The notes under the pieces were generated by a model. It made no database searches, was not told the DNA's origin, and was given only the letters and a program-made list of their open reading frames with translations. From the NCBI RefSeq assembly GCF_003364335.1, contig NZ_NXLX01000001.1, positions 162,715 to 226,714 of the forward strand: a stretch of 64,000 nucleotides of DNA, given 5' to 3'. Each line of letters begins with the position of its first letter. Position 1 is the first letter of the stretch. Origin of the DNA: Helicobacter anseris (GTDB lineage Bacteria; Campylobacterota; Campylobacteria; Campylobacterales; Helicobacteraceae). Both the position numbers and the translations under genes were made by a program. This document shows, piece after piece, positions 1 to 9,129 of the stretch.

Positions 1-495
1 ACAGTGATTATTAGTGAAAATTCAAGTGCTAATTATTCTTCTTCTAAGGCATATAATAATAATTCAAGTGGTAACTCTACAGCACCAAGATTGCAATACA
101 ATGGCGCAGATGAAGATAAAAAGAAAACTACTCAAGAACTAGATGATAGGACAAATTATACTTTTACAAAACCGACAAATAATACTACTTTTAAGGGTGG
201 AGGAACTCAAAGCAAAACCGAAGCCTTAAATCTTACGGTAACTGCACGCATTATAAAGGTTTTGGAAAATGGAAATTATTTTATATTTGGCAATAAGGAA
301 ATTTTAGTAGATGGGGAGAAGCAGATTATTAAAGTAAGTGGTGTTGTGCGTCCCTATGATATCAATCGTAATAATACAGTAGAATCAAAATATTTAGCAG
401 ATGCAAAAATTCAGTATTCAAATTTAGGTGATTTGAGCAATACAAGTAAAAAGAAAGTTGCCAGTGATGCTATTGAGAGTGAGTATCCTTACTAA
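1..495 (+). CDS. flgH: Flagellar L-ring protein FlgH (3' part)
   Basis: This is the C-terminal 164 codons of FlgH, the outer-membrane lipoprotein that forms the L-ring around the flagellar rod. The start, signal peptide and lipobox lie upstream of the window; the frame is already open at base 1, so the GTG at 4 is an internal codon. A low-complexity Asn/Ser-rich linker covers about the first 60 residues. It is followed by the FlgH-type core: a segment reading LTVTARIIKVLENGNYFIFG, then KQIIKVSGVVRPYDI and the conserved ending IQYSNLGDLS. The stop is followed directly by the ATG of pseF, so the two genes are probably co-transcribed. As I recall, flgH is also next to pseF in H. pylori, which supports the call. 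Confidence 0.9.
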   Translation, partial: TVIISENSSANYSSSKAYNNNSSGNSTAPRLQYNGADEDKKKTTQELDDRTNYTFTKPTNNTTFKGGGTQSKTEALNLTVTARIIKVLENGNYFIFGNKEILVDGEKQIIKVSGVVRPYDINRNNTVESKYLADAKIQYSNLGDLSNTSKKKVASDAIESEYPY

Positions 496-1179
496 ATGAA
501 AAAGGTAGCAATTATACCAGCAAGAGGTGGTAGCAAAAGGATTCCTAGAAAAAATTTGAAATTATTTTGTGGTATTCCTATTATTGCTTATTCTATCCGA
601 TTGGCTCTTCAATGTGAAATTTTTGATATGGTTGTGGTGAGTAGTGATGATGAAGAGATTTTAGATTTATCAAAGAAATATGGAGCACATCTTGCTATCA
701 AGAGGTCTGAGGCATTAAGTGGTGATAATGTTGCTACTTTACCAGTTATTGCTAATGTCATTAGCACTTTGCAACTAAAATCTAAAGATATGGTATGCTG
801 TATTTATCCCACAGCTCCACTTTTAGAAACACAGTATATCCTTGAGGGCTTTAAGTTGCTTCAAGAGAGGAGTGATAAAAATTATGCTTTCTCTGCGGTA
901 GAGTTTGATTCTTCCCCCTTTAGAGGATTTTGCATACAAGATGAAGTATTGACATTGCTTTTTCCACAATACCAGCTTTTTAGATCTCAAGATTTAAGAA
1001 AAGTTTATCATGATGCTGGGGGATTTTATTGGGGATATGCACAAAGTTTTTTAGAAGAGCGAAGAATTTTTGAAAAAGATTCTATTCCTGTGATTTTGCC
1101 AAGAATGTTGGTTCAAGATATTGATACTCTTGATGATTGGAATTTGGCTGAGATTAAATATAAAATAAAATATGCTTAA
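496..1179 (+). CDS. pseF: Pseudaminic acid cytidylyltransferase (CMP-Pse synthetase)
   Basis: PseF activates pseudaminic acid with CTP to give CMP-pseudaminic acid, the sugar donor for flagellin O-glycosylation. The protein has 227 residues, the usual length for the family. The nucleotide-binding signature PARGGSKRIPRKN is at residues 8-20, and the NeuA-like fold continues through VVVSSDDEEI and CCIYPTAPLL. The ATG follows the flgH stop with no gap and the 3' end overlaps pseG by 8 bases, so this is one operon. In some H. pylori strains pseF and pseG are a single fused gene; here they are separate. The cytosolic location and role are inferred from the family. Confidence 0.93.
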   Translation: MKKVAIIPARGGSKRIPRKNLKLFCGIPIIAYSIRLALQCEIFDMVVVSSDDEEILDLSKKYGAHLAIKRSEALSGDNVATLPVIANVISTLQLKSKDMVCCIYPTAPLLETQYILEGFKLLQERSDKNYAFSAVEFDSSPFRGFCIQDEVLTLLFPQYQLFRSQDLRKVYHDAGGFYWGYAQSFLEERRIFEKDSIPVILPRMLVQDIDTLDDWNLAEIKYKIKYA

Positions 1180-2059
1180 GGTTGCCATTTTTTGTGAGTA
1201 TGGAGTTGTTTTTGGGATGGGGCATTATTCTCGTTGTTTGCTATTGAAGCAAAAGCTCCATACACTTGGTTTTGAGGTTGTTCTTTTTACCTATAATCAA
1301 GATAGTCGGTTTGATCAAGCCTGGTTTTATGGGGATAATATTCTTTCTCATTTGGAAGGTATAGATTTTGTTGTTATTGATAGTTATCAAGCAGAATCTA
1401 GAGTGTATGAAATAGCCTTACAAAAAGTTAAAAAAGTAATTGTGATTGATGATGTCGCAAGGATTCCTTTTCCTAGAGATTGTGTTATTTTTAATGGAGG
1501 GATTGATACTAAGGATTTATATATTGCATATCCTAATGAAGTTTATGCAGGAATTGAATTTATGATTTGTGATGAATTATTTTTTCAAGAAAAAAAAGTT
1601 CAAAGCGATAAGCTGATTATTTGTTTTGGTGGGAGTGATGAGGGGAATCTTACGCAAGCAGTTTATGATAAGGTGCGGGATTTTTTTTCTGAAATTATCG
1701 TAATTTTGGGACCTTGTTACAAAGCACATTTTTATGGGGATTGTAAGATATATCGCAATATTGATGCAAAGAGTTTGTGTGAGCTTTTTGCTACTGCAGG
1801 ATATGCTATTACAGCAGGAGGTAGAATGTTAAATGAGCTCTTAATGTCAGAGATTCTTTCAATAGTTATTCCTGTGGCAAAGAATCAAATGCATCAAGTT
1901 GAGGCATATGCAAGATATAATGTTATTATTCAGACGACATTAGAACACTTACAAGCAGATATTCAAAAGACCAATTTACTTTCAAAAGAACAAATATACC
2001 AATTTAAAAAAAAGTTTGGCTCTCAGTTAAATGATAAGTTATTGCAGGTTTTAAAATGA
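1172..2059 (+). CDS. pseG: UDP-2,4-diacetamido-2,4,6-trideoxy-altropyranose hydrolase
   Basis: PseG removes UDP from UDP-2,4-diacetamido-2,4,6-trideoxy-L-altropyranose, releasing the free sugar for PseI. The 295-residue protein has a GT-B, MurG-like fold. The N-terminal GMGHYSRC motif (residues 15-22) carries the His that matches the catalytic His of the Campylobacter enzyme, and FGGSDEGN is the glycine-rich loop of the second domain. TAGGRMLNELL marks the UDP-binding region. It overlaps pseF by 8 bases and pseH by 4 (ATGA), which is typical translational coupling. Homopolymers of eight A (around 1590) and eight T (1681-1688) lie inside the frame but leave it intact. Confidence 0.92.
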   Translation: MLKVAIFCEYGVVFGMGHYSRCLLLKQKLHTLGFEVVLFTYNQDSRFDQAWFYGDNILSHLEGIDFVVIDSYQAESRVYEIALQKVKKVIVIDDVARIPFPRDCVIFNGGIDTKDLYIAYPNEVYAGIEFMICDELFFQEKKVQSDKLIICFGGSDEGNLTQAVYDKVRDFFSEIIVILGPCYKAHFYGDCKIYRNIDAKSLCELFATAGYAITAGGRMLNELLMSEILSIVIPVAKNQMHQVEAYARYNVIIQTTLEHLQADIQKTNLLSKEQIYQFKKKFGSQLNDKLLQVLK

Positions 2060-2544
2060 TAAAGGAGCATTTTTTTATTGAGGATATAGAAATTATTAAC
2101 TTTGTTAATTTGGATAGGGATGATATATTGGAGGTTTTTAGGCTTCGTAATCATCCAGAAATTTCAAAGTGGATGTTTCATAAAAATTTTTCATTACAAG
2201 AACATTTTAATTTTATAGAGACATTAAAAAAAGATAAAACAAAATTTTTCTATCTTCTAAAACAAGAGGGGATTATTTTGGGGGTAGTTTCATTAGTAGG
2301 AGTAGATTTTCTAGATAAAAAATCATACGCAGGTATCTATAAAAATCCTATTTTTTCTAAAGTAGGAGATAAGATTTTGGCGATTTTAGAAATAATTGCT
2401 TTTGAAAGAATGCAACTAAAAACCATTATTTTAGAGGTTTTTTCTCATAACTATCATGCTATTTCTTGCTATGAAAGAAATGGATATATAAAATGCAAAC
2501 AAAATTCCAAGGAGATTTTGATTTATGAAAAACACAAATTGTAA
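2056..2544 (+). CDS. pseH: UDP-4-amino-4,6-dideoxy-N-acetyl-altrosamine N-acetyltransferase
   Basis: PseH acetylates the 4-amino group of the UDP-linked altrosamine intermediate, the step before PseG. The 162-residue protein looks like a GNAT-fold acetyltransferase: it opens with a family-typical FVNLDRDDILEVFRLRNHPE segment and carries the C-terminal ILEVFSHNYHAISCYERNGY block that forms the acetyl-CoA-binding end of GNAT enzymes. The ATG overlaps the pseG stop by 4 bases, and its own 3' end overlaps pseI by 20 bases. The first two pathway enzymes, PseB and PseC, are not in this window. The call rests on the motifs and on its position between pseG and pseI. Confidence 0.88.
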   Translation: MIKEHFFIEDIEIINFVNLDRDDILEVFRLRNHPEISKWMFHKNFSLQEHFNFIETLKKDKTKFFYLLKQEGIILGVVSLVGVDFLDKKSYAGIYKNPIFSKVGDKILAILEIIAFERMQLKTIILEVFSHNYHAISCYERNGYIKCKQNSKEILIYEKHKL

Positions 2545-3547
2545 GCCTCTGATAGTTGCAGAGATTAGTGCAAATCATCAACAAAATTTAGAGATTGCAA
2601 AAAAAAGTATTTTAATGGCAAAAGAAGCTGGAGCAGATAGTGTAAAGATACAAAGCTATGATCCTTCTTGCTTGACTTTAGATTCTAAAAGCGATATTTT
2701 TCAAATTAAGTCAGGACTATGGAAAGATAAGAATCTTTTTGAATTGTATAAAGAGGCATTTTTGCCTTGGGAATGGCATAGTATTTTATTTGATTATGCC
2801 AAAAGTATAGGAATTGAAATTTTTAGCACACCATTTAGTCAAAAAGCACTTGAGGTTTTAGAAGACTTAAATTGCCCACGCTATAAAATTGCAAGTTTTG
2901 AACTCATCGATTCTTTTTTTATTTATGAAGTGGCTAAGACAAAAAAACCTATAATTCTTTCTACAGGGATTGCTACAGAAGCTGAGATACAAGAAGCAGT
3001 CTTGATGTGCAAAAAGGCTGGCAATAATGATATTACGCTTTTGCAATGCACTAGTGAGTATCCTGCCTCAATAGCGCAAGCTAATCTTTTAGCAATGCCA
3101 AATCTAGGAAAAACTTTTGGAGTTAAGTATGGTTTATCGGACCATACTTTGGGTAATTTATGTGCAGTTGTAGCAACTACTCTTGGGGCAAGTTTGATAG
3201 AGAAGCATTTTATTATTGATAAGAAATTAGGAGGAGTAGATAGTGCATTTAGTATGGATTTTGAAGAATTCAAACTTCTTGTAAAAGATATCAATGATAC
3301 TATCTTATCTCTTGGAGATGGCACTATTGGCAGGGATGAGCAGGCATATAAAAATCAAAGAAGTTTTGCAAGAAGCCTTTTTGTTAAGAAGAATATCAAA
3401 GCTGGAGAAATATTGAGTAGAGAAAATATCGGATCTTTTAGACCTTATGCTGGTTTGCATCCAAAGTATTTAATGCAAGTATTAGGGAAGAAAGCAAAAA
3501 GAGATTTGGATTTTTCCAAACCTCTTAGTTTTGATGACTTTGAGTAG
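2525..3547 (+). CDS. pseI: Pseudaminic acid synthase
   Basis: PseI condenses the PseG product with phosphoenolpyruvate to form pseudaminic acid. The 340-residue protein has the two NeuB-family domains: an N-terminal TIM barrel opening with EISANH (residues 13-18) and containing STPFS and STGIAT, and a C-terminal SAF (antifreeze-like) domain beginning near RSLFVKKNIKAGE. The start lies 20 bases inside pseH. PseI and NeuB (sialic acid synthase) are hard to tell apart on motifs alone; the neighbouring pseF, pseG and pseH decide it. Its 3' end overlaps the convergent fur gene by 23 bases, so no room is left for an independent terminator between them. Confidence 0.92.
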   Translation: MKNTNCKPLIVAEISANHQQNLEIAKKSILMAKEAGADSVKIQSYDPSCLTLDSKSDIFQIKSGLWKDKNLFELYKEAFLPWEWHSILFDYAKSIGIEIFSTPFSQKALEVLEDLNCPRYKIASFELIDSFFIYEVAKTKKPIILSTGIATEAEIQEAVLMCKKAGNNDITLLQCTSEYPASIAQANLLAMPNLGKTFGVKYGLSDHTLGNLCAVVATTLGASLIEKHFIIDKKLGGVDSAFSMDFEEFKLLVKDINDTILSLGDGTIGRDEQAYKNQRSFARSLFVKKNIKAGEILSRENIGSFRPYAGLHPKYLMQVLGKKAKRDLDFSKPLSFDDFE

Positions 3548-3992
3548 TTTTTTGACATTTGCTACAAACGACAAAAAGTCTCATATCATGACTAATAAGT
3601 TTGCAACCATTTAATGTAGCAATTTTAATTTGTTGCTCTTCAATGGAGGTATCAACAAACTCTTTGATTTCACCGCATTCAAGACATATAATATGATCAT
3701 GATGTTCTTTTGCTGCTATCTCGTAGCGTTTTCCGCTTTTATCAGTTTCTAGTGTTGTAATAAATTTCTCTTTTTCTAAAAAATTCAAGATTCTATAAAC
3801 AGAGGAGATGCTAGTGCTTTTATCTTTGATGCGTATTTCTTGAGCTATCTCTTCTGGGCTTAGATGTGTGCGATTTTTATAAAGAACAGAGATAATTTCT
3901 TCTCTTTGTTTTGAATTTTTCAGACCATTTTTTTTGATTGAAATTCTTAATCTTTCTAAGATGGAATCTAAAGTTTCAAGACGATTTGACAT
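3525..3992 (-). CDS. fur: Ferric uptake regulator Fur
   Basis: Fur is the iron-responsive repressor/activator. The protein reads as a close Helicobacter Fur: RLETLDSILERLR followed by NGLKNSKQRE (DNA-binding winged helix), the EHHDHIICLECGE metal-binding stretch, and a second CxxC near the C-terminus (VVCSKCQ), which suggests a structural zinc site with four cysteines. I place the start at 3992 (MSNRLE), because H. pylori Fur begins at the matching position and an AAGG lies about 10 bases upstream; a start at 4013 would add seven residues. It is divergent from tlpD across an AT-rich intergenic region and convergent with pseI. Confidence 0.95.
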   Translation of the reverse strand: MSNRLETLDSILERLRISIKKNGLKNSKQREEIISVLYKNRTHLSPEEIAQEIRIKDKSTSISSVYRILNFLEKEKFITTLETDKSGKRYEIAAKEHHDHIICLECGEIKEFVDTSIEEQQIKIATLNGCKLISHDMRLFVVCSKCQKTTQSHQN

Positions 3993-4013
3993 GATGTAAC
4001 CTTGCTGTTTCAT

Positions 4014-4159
4014 TTAATTTCTAGGTAATTGTAACATATTCTCACAATACCTTATGTAATAAGATAATCTTAATAATATTGTAATATAATTGTCAAATCA
4101 ATAAGGTTAAGGTAGTAAAAACTAAAGGTATTTGAGACTTTTGGAGCAAGGAGATATTT
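4014..4159. promoter_or_regulatory. Divergent fur/tlpD control region
   Basis: This 146-base AT-rich region separates fur (leftward) from tlpD (rightward). A clear TATAAT at 4085-4090 is in position to be the -10 box for tlpD, giving a leader of about 60 bases before its ATG; GGAG close to 4149 is the tlpD ribosome-binding site. Just upstream, 4071-4077 reads TAATAAT within a longer run of A/T. That resembles one half of the inverted-repeat boxes bound by Helicobacter Fur, so autoregulation is plausible. The second half-site is poor and the background is very AT-rich, so the operator is only suggestive. Confidence 0.45.
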
Positions 4160-5461
4160 ATGTTTGGAAATTCTAAGAGAGTTCAGCTTGAAGTGGCTCA
4201 AAAAAATTCAGAAATAGAAAAGTTAAAAAAAGAAAATGCTATTTTAAGGGAATTGGCAGGCTTTAGTGCTCAAGAAATTGTAATAGGTGTGAAAGATGGA
4301 GAGATAGTCTTTATGAATAATATTGCAAAGATGCTCCATAAAGGGATTTTAGAAAATCTAGATTTTAATGCGCAGAGAGTTTTTATTGATGGTTTTACCT
4401 ATCAAATTAAGAGTATGTATTTAGATGATATCACTTATTATGCAATTTTTAAATCTGATTTTAGAAGTGAAATTGTTGATAGTGTAGATTTATTTGCTGT
4501 ATATCATCAAAGTTTAAAAGATGGAATCTTAGAGGCTCAAGGCTCTTTGCAGAGTATTTTGACAGAATTAAAACAAATCCTACAAGAATCTCAAAGAGGG
4601 CAAGAACTTAGCACTGAAGGATTAAATTTAAGTAAGCAGGCTTCTGATAATGTTCAGGCATTGCATCAAAAAATGCAAGGAGCTATTGTGCTTGTGGATT
4701 CTTTGGCTCAAAGAAGTAGCGAGATTACAAGTGTGATTTCTTTAATTGATGATATTGCTGAGCAGACAAATTTATTGGCTTTAAATGCAGCTATTGAGGC
4801 TGCAAGAGCTGGTGAGCATGGAAGAGGTTTTGCAGTTGTTGCAGATGAGGTAAGAAAACTTGCTGAGAAGACACAAAAAGCAACAAAAGAGATTGCTATT
4901 GTTGTAAAATCAATGCAACAAGAATCTAGTGATATTCAAACAAGCATTGAAGAAACAAATCAAGCAACACAAACCATTAAAGACAAAATTGAAAAGCTTT
5001 ATTGCAATATGAATAGTTATAAAGTAGGTTCAGAGATTGCAAAATATACAGTTCAAAATTCAAATAATAGAGTTTTTTGTGCACTTGCTAAATTGGATCA
5101 TACAGTATATAAAAATAATCTTTATGCATTTGTATTTGATATTGCTGATGATTTTAAACAAGTTGATCATACGCAATGTCGTTTGGGTAAATGGTATTTT
5201 GAAGGTGATGGAAAGAATAGTTTTGCGGATACACAAGGATATAAAAAACTTGATAATCATCATTTGGGCGTCCATAGTAATGCAAATGCACTTGCACAGA
5301 TTCTAAAAGATGGCAGAGATAAGGCTTCTAGGGAAGTGATTAACACAAAGGTGCTTGGAATGGAAAAAGCAAGTAGTGGAGTGATTGATTGTATCAATGA
5401 AATGTTTGAAGAGAAGCAAGAAGAAATTGAAAAATCAAAAAATAAAATTAGAGAAAAATAA
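4160..5461 (+). CDS. tlpD: Cytoplasmic chemoreceptor TlpD (MCP with CZB domain)
   Basis: This is a soluble methyl-accepting chemotaxis protein of 433 residues with no transmembrane segment. It starts with a short coiled coil (residues 1-35), then an unassigned sensory region. The highly conserved MCP signalling hairpin follows, including [18 protein letters not shown] and [15 protein letters not shown]. The C-terminal CZB zinc-binding domain shows the expected pattern: His in [10 protein letters not shown], Cys in CRLGKWYF, and two His in HHLGVH. H. pylori TlpD has the same architecture and senses energy or redox stress. The stop codon abuts the next gene, PBP1A, with no gap. Confidence 0.93.
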   Translation: MFGNSKRVQLEVAQKNSEIEKLKKENAILRELAGFSAQEIVIGVKDGEIVFMNNIAKMLHKGILENLDFNAQRVFIDGFTYQIKSMYLDDITYYAIFKSDFRSEIVDSVDLFAVYHQSLKDGILEAQGSLQSILTELKQILQESQRGQELSTEGLNLSKQASDNVQALHQKMQGAIVLVDSLAQRSSEITSVISLIDDIAEQTNLLALNAAIEAARAGEHGRGFAVVADEVRKLAEKTQKATKEIAIVVKSMQQESSDIQTSIEETNQATQTIKDKIEKLYCNMNSYKVGSEIAKYTVQNSNNRVFCALAKLDHTVYKNNLYAFVFDIADDFKQVDHTQCRLGKWYFEGDGKNSFADTQGYKKLDNHHLGVHSNANALAQILKDGRDKASREVINTKVLGMEKASSGVIDCINEMFEEKQEEIEKSKNKIREK

Positions 5462-7390
5462 TTGAGTTCTTTGCCCTTTAAGAAAATATTTATTACATCA
5501 GCTTTTGCTATCTTATTTTTTGGAGCATTGTGGATTGTATTTGTTTGGCTAGCCTTGCAAGATGATGTATCAAAACTTAAAAATTATCAACCACAGCTTA
5601 CGACTCAAATTTTGGATAGAAAAGATAGGTTAGTAGCAAACATTTATGGCGATCAATTTAGATTTTATGCCAATTTTGATGAAATACCTCCACGAATGAT
5701 AGAGGCTTTAGTGGCCGTAGAAGATACGTTGTTTTTTGAACACCACGGAATCAATTATGATGCGATTTTTAGGGCTATTTTAAAAAATTTAAAGCACGGA
5801 AAATATTCTGAAGGAGGCAGCACACTCACACAACAACTCATCAAAAATACAATTTTAACAAGAGATAAAACGCTTTATAGGAAAGTTAAAGAAGCGATTT
5901 TGGCTATACAAATTGAGCTAACTTTAAGTAAAGAAGAGATTTTAGAGCGTTATTTAAATGATACATTCTTAGGTCATGGTTACTATGGTGTTAAGGCCGC
6001 GGCACAAGGGTATTTTAAGAAAAACTTAGATCAATTAACCTTGAAAGAAATTGCAATGATTGCAGGATTGCCTCGTGCACCAAGTTTTTATGATCCTACT
6101 AAGAATCTTGATTTTTCATTAAGTCGTGCAAATAATATTTTAGAGAGAATGTATACATTAGGTTGGGTGAGTGAAAGTGAGTATAAAGAAGCGCTTGCTG
6201 AGATTCCGGAGGTTTTTAATCAAGGATTGGCACAAAATCAGGCACCATATGTTGTGGATATGGTGGTGAAACAGCTTTCGTATTTACCAGATTTAAAGAC
6301 AGCTGGTTATGTCATAAAGGTTAATTTAGACTTAGATTATCAAAAGATTGCACAAGAGGTTTTTAATAAAGGGTATCAGAATGCAATAAAGTTAAATAGA
6401 TTGCAAGACAAAGAAAATACTCTAAATGGTGCAATGATTGTAACGCATTCAAGGACTGGAGAAATACTTGCATTGATTGGAGGCATTGATTATAATAAGA
6501 GTGCATTTAATAGAGCAACTCAAGCAAAGCGTCAGATTGGTAGCACGATTAAGCCTTTTATTTATCAAAATGCTTTTGACGCTGGATATTCTCCAGCTAC
6601 TATGATTCCAGATGTGGCAAGAAGTTTTGGAAATGACGAGGAGTATTGGCGACCAAAAAATGCTGGAAATTCTTTTAATGGGATTGTGAGCTTGCGTTAT
6701 GCATTGATTCACTCTTTAAATCTTGCTACGATCAATTTGGTAGATATGGTTGGATTTGATAAAACTTATAATGCAATCAAATCTTATGGTTTTAATCCTA
6801 GTGCAAAGAATCTAACTATTGTTTTGGGGAGTTTGATTGCTGCACCTATGGATTTAGCAAAGACTTATTCTCTTTTTTCTAATGAAGGAATTATTTTAGA
6901 ACCTCAACTTATTTCCCAGCTTATTTCTAGAGATGGGAAAGTTGAAACCTTTTATACAAAGCAAGAAGAATTTACAACACCGCAACAAGCATATTTAGTA
7001 ACTTCTATTTTGCAAGAAGTGGTAAATAATGGTACAGGCAGAAGGGCAAGGGTAAGGGGTGTAGATGTTGCAGGAAAAACGGGAACGACAAATAATAATA
7101 ATGATGCATGGTTTTGTGGTTTTACCCCAGATACTCAAGTGATTATTTGGTTTGGTAATGATAATAATGGATCTATTGGAAATATTGGAGGAGGGACAAA
7201 CATCGTTGCTCCAATATTTTCTGATTTTATCAATGGAATACTAAAAATTGATCCAAGCTTAAAAAAACGCTTTGTAATTCCTGAAGGGGTATATCAAAAA
7301 ACAATTGATAAAGTAAGGTATTTTTATACCGATACTTCCAAATTACCAGATAAAAAAATTACAGAAGAAGAGAATAAGCTTATCTTTTAA
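5462..7390 (+). CDS. mrcA: Bifunctional penicillin-binding protein 1A
   Basis: This class A PBP polymerises and cross-links peptidoglycan at the inner membrane. The 642-residue protein has one N-terminal membrane helix (about 8-31), then the GT51 glycosyltransferase domain with catalytic EDTLFFEHHG from Glu87 and GGSTLTQQLIKN. The transpeptidase domain has STIK (Ser361 to Lys364), SLN, and KTGT at 539-542. All catalytic motifs are intact. The frame begins with TTG immediately after the tlpD TAA, with only a weak GAG upstream, so translation probably depends on coupling to tlpD. H. pylori also keeps PBP1A close to tlpD. Also written pbp1A. Confidence 0.95.
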   Translation: MSSLPFKKIFITSAFAILFFGALWIVFVWLALQDDVSKLKNYQPQLTTQILDRKDRLVANIYGDQFRFYANFDEIPPRMIEALVAVEDTLFFEHHGINYDAIFRAILKNLKHGKYSEGGSTLTQQLIKNTILTRDKTLYRKVKEAILAIQIELTLSKEEILERYLNDTFLGHGYYGVKAAAQGYFKKNLDQLTLKEIAMIAGLPRAPSFYDPTKNLDFSLSRANNILERMYTLGWVSESEYKEALAEIPEVFNQGLAQNQAPYVVDMVVKQLSYLPDLKTAGYVIKVNLDLDYQKIAQEVFNKGYQNAIKLNRLQDKENTLNGAMIVTHSRTGEILALIGGIDYNKSAFNRATQAKRQIGSTIKPFIYQNAFDAGYSPATMIPDVARSFGNDEEYWRPKNAGNSFNGIVSLRYALIHSLNLATINLVDMVGFDKTYNAIKSYGFNPSAKNLTIVLGSLIAAPMDLAKTYSLFSNEGIILEPQLISQLISRDGKVETFYTKQEEFTTPQQAYLVTSILQEVVNNGTGRRARVRGVDVAGKTGTTNNNNDAWFCGFTPDTQVIIWFGNDNNGSIGNIGGGTNIVAPIFSDFINGILKIDPSLKKRFVIPEGVYQKTIDKVRYFYTDTSKLPDKKITEEENKLIF

Positions 7391-7429
7391 TTTTTTAATA
7401 AAACATTTAAGCAAAACTCGTTAAAATCA

Positions 7430-7435
7430 TATAAT
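7430..7435 (+). promoter_or_regulatory. -10 box before DUF507 gene/carA
   Basis: A perfect TATAAT sits 27 bases upstream of the ATG at 7463, in the 72-base gap after PBP1A. AGAGGTG just before the ATG is a good ribosome-binding site. No convincing -35 is visible, as is usual for sigma-80 promoters in Helicobacter and Campylobacter. It would drive the DUF507 gene and carA. Confidence 0.5.
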
Positions 7436-7462
7436 TTTTTTATTTATATTAAGAGGTGTGCA

Positions 7463-8011
7463 ATGAAATTAAAGTTAAATCATATTCCCTATGTAGCCAA
7501 TAAAATAGCTCTTGACATTGCAAATTCTAGTTTAGTAGAAATGAAGACTTCTTTAGAAAAGATTACTCAAGTTGCTAAAGAGGTATTAGAAGAGGATTTA
7601 AAAAAAGAAAGTCATATTGATACTAGGGCTAAGGAGATATTAGAAGAGAATCTTGAAAATATAGAGTTTATGCGAGCTGATGAAAAACAAATGTTTTGGA
7701 TGATTAAAAAGCAAATTGCACAGAGTGAAAATTTTTCATTATCTTGGGAAGATAGATACAACGAGCTTTCTCATAAGATGTTAGATGAGTTGATTTTAGA
7801 AGGTTTTATAAAAACTAAAGTGAGTGAGAATTTAGTAAAGAATCTTATTTTTAAATCTATTGATATGTATGCACAGATATATGGTGATATTGAAAGCGTT
7901 GTAATTGATAAAATAAAAAACTATAAAAGAAAGTTATTGGTTGGAACAGATGAATATGAGTTGATGTTTGATAAGATGTATCAAGAAGAGCTGAGAAGAA
8001 GAGGTTTTTAA
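7463..8011 (+). CDS. DUF507 family protein
   Basis: This 182-residue protein belongs to the uncharacterised DUF507 family common in epsilonproteobacteria. It is largely helical and charged, with no signal peptide or membrane segment. The recognisable parts are KLKLNHIPYVANKIALDI at the N-terminus and ELMFDKMYQEELRRRGF at the C-terminus. The last base of its TAA is the A of the carA ATG, so the two are tightly coupled. The same gene sits next to carA in H. pylori, as I recall. The function is unknown. Confidence 0.85.
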   Translation: MKLKLNHIPYVANKIALDIANSSLVEMKTSLEKITQVAKEVLEEDLKKESHIDTRAKEILEENLENIEFMRADEKQMFWMIKKQIAQSENFSLSWEDRYNELSHKMLDELILEGFIKTKVSENLVKNLIFKSIDMYAQIYGDIESVVIDKIKNYKRKLLVGTDEYELMFDKMYQEELRRRGF

Positions 8012-9129
8012 TGCAAAAGGCTTGGGTGTATTTTGAAAATGGTGTTTTTATTGAAGCTCAATGTTTTGGTGCTAGCGGAACAAGCATAGGAGAAGTAGTT
8101 TTTAATACTTCCATGAGTGGATATCAAGAGATTATTACAGATCCAAGTTATGCGGGTCAATTTATTGTATTTAGTATGCCTGAAATAGGTATTGTTGGGG
8201 TAAATGATTTTGATAAAGAATCTCGTGGAGCGTATTGTAAGGGTATTTTAGTAAGGGAATATAATACAAGGTTTTCAAATTTTAGAGCTAAAGATAGTTT
8301 AGAAAATTTTTTAAAGCAATCAAATATAATGGGATTGTGTAAAATAAATACTCGTGATATTGTCAAAATGATAAAAAAAGAAGGGGCAATGATGATGATT
8401 GCTTCAACGGAAATATCTGATCCTGAGATTCTTAAAAAACTTTTAAGCGAAGCTCCGCATATACAAGAAATTAATTATATTGAGATTGTTTCGACAAAAA
8501 AGCCTTATATTCATCAATATGCCACTTTTGATTTTAATACATTTGCATACAAAGAACCTAATACTATAAAAAAAGTTGTTGCTGTTGATTTTGGAATTAA
8601 AACCAATATTTTAAATGAATTAACAGATGTTGGGATTGAGGTGGAGGTAGTGCCATATTCTTTTGAGGCAGATGTGCTTATAGAAAGATTTAAGAAACAA
8701 GAAATTCATGGAATCTTTTTGTCTAATGGTCCAGGAGATCCTATGCTGTTGCAAGATGAGGTGGCGCAAATTAAAAAATTGATTAAGGCTAGAATTCCTA
8801 TGTTTGGTATTTGCTTAGGTCACCAACTTTTATCAATAGCACACGGTTATAATACTTTTAAGCTTAAATTTGGGCATCATGGTGGGAATCATCCAGTAAA
8901 AAATATTATCACCGGAGAAGTTGAAATTACTTCGCAAAACCACAATTACTCTGTTCCAGAGGAAATTGCTGATATTGCTGAGATAACCCATCGTAATCTT
9001 TTTGATAATACGATTGAGGGGATAAGATATAAAGATGCCCCAATATTTTCTGTTCAACATCACCCAGAATCTAGTCCTGGACCAAAGGAAGCTAGAAAGC
9101 TTTTTGCAGAGTTTGCTTCTATGCTTTAA
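8011..9129 (+). CDS. carA: Carbamoyl-phosphate synthase small subunit
   Basis: CarA is the glutaminase subunit that feeds ammonia to CarB for carbamoyl phosphate, a precursor of arginine and pyrimidines. The 372-residue protein has the N-terminal CPSase small-chain domain (FNTSMSGYQEIITDPSYAGQ), then a class I glutamine amidotransferase domain. The nucleophile is Cys268 in FGICLGHQ, and the His-Glu pair is in HHPESSPGP (His351, Glu353). All three catalytic residues are present. carB is not in the window, so the two subunits are unlinked here. Its 3' end overlaps the convergent small gene at 9119 by 11 bases. Confidence 0.96.
   Translation: MQKAWVYFENGVFIEAQCFGASGTSIGEVVFNTSMSGYQEIITDPSYAGQFIVFSMPEIGIVGVNDFDKESRGAYCKGILVREYNTRFSNFRAKDSLENFLKQSNIMGLCKINTRDIVKMIKKEGAMMMIASTEISDPEILKKLLSEAPHIQEINYIEIVSTKKPYIHQYATFDFNTFAYKEPNTIKKVVAVDFGIKTNILNELTDVGIEVEVVPYSFEADVLIERFKKQEIHGIFLSNGPGDPMLLQDEVAQIKKLIKARIPMFGICLGHQLLSIAHGYNTFKLKFGHHGGNHPVKNIITGEVEITSQNHNYSVPEEIADIAEITHRNLFDNTIEGIRYKDAPIFSVQHHPESSPGPKEARKLFAEFASML

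Noticed and set aside
1681..1688. Eight-T run (and a nearby eight-A run) in pseG as possible contingency loci
   Set aside because: A/T runs of this size occur throughout this AT-rich sequence and the pseG frame is intact.
2923..3324. 133-codon minus-strand open frame across pseI
   Set aside because: Antisense shadow of a well-supported gene, with no RBS and no recognisable protein features.
5037..5306. 89-codon open frame in another phase inside tlpD
   Set aside because: It overlaps the conserved CZB domain of tlpD and has no RBS; tlpD itself is intact.
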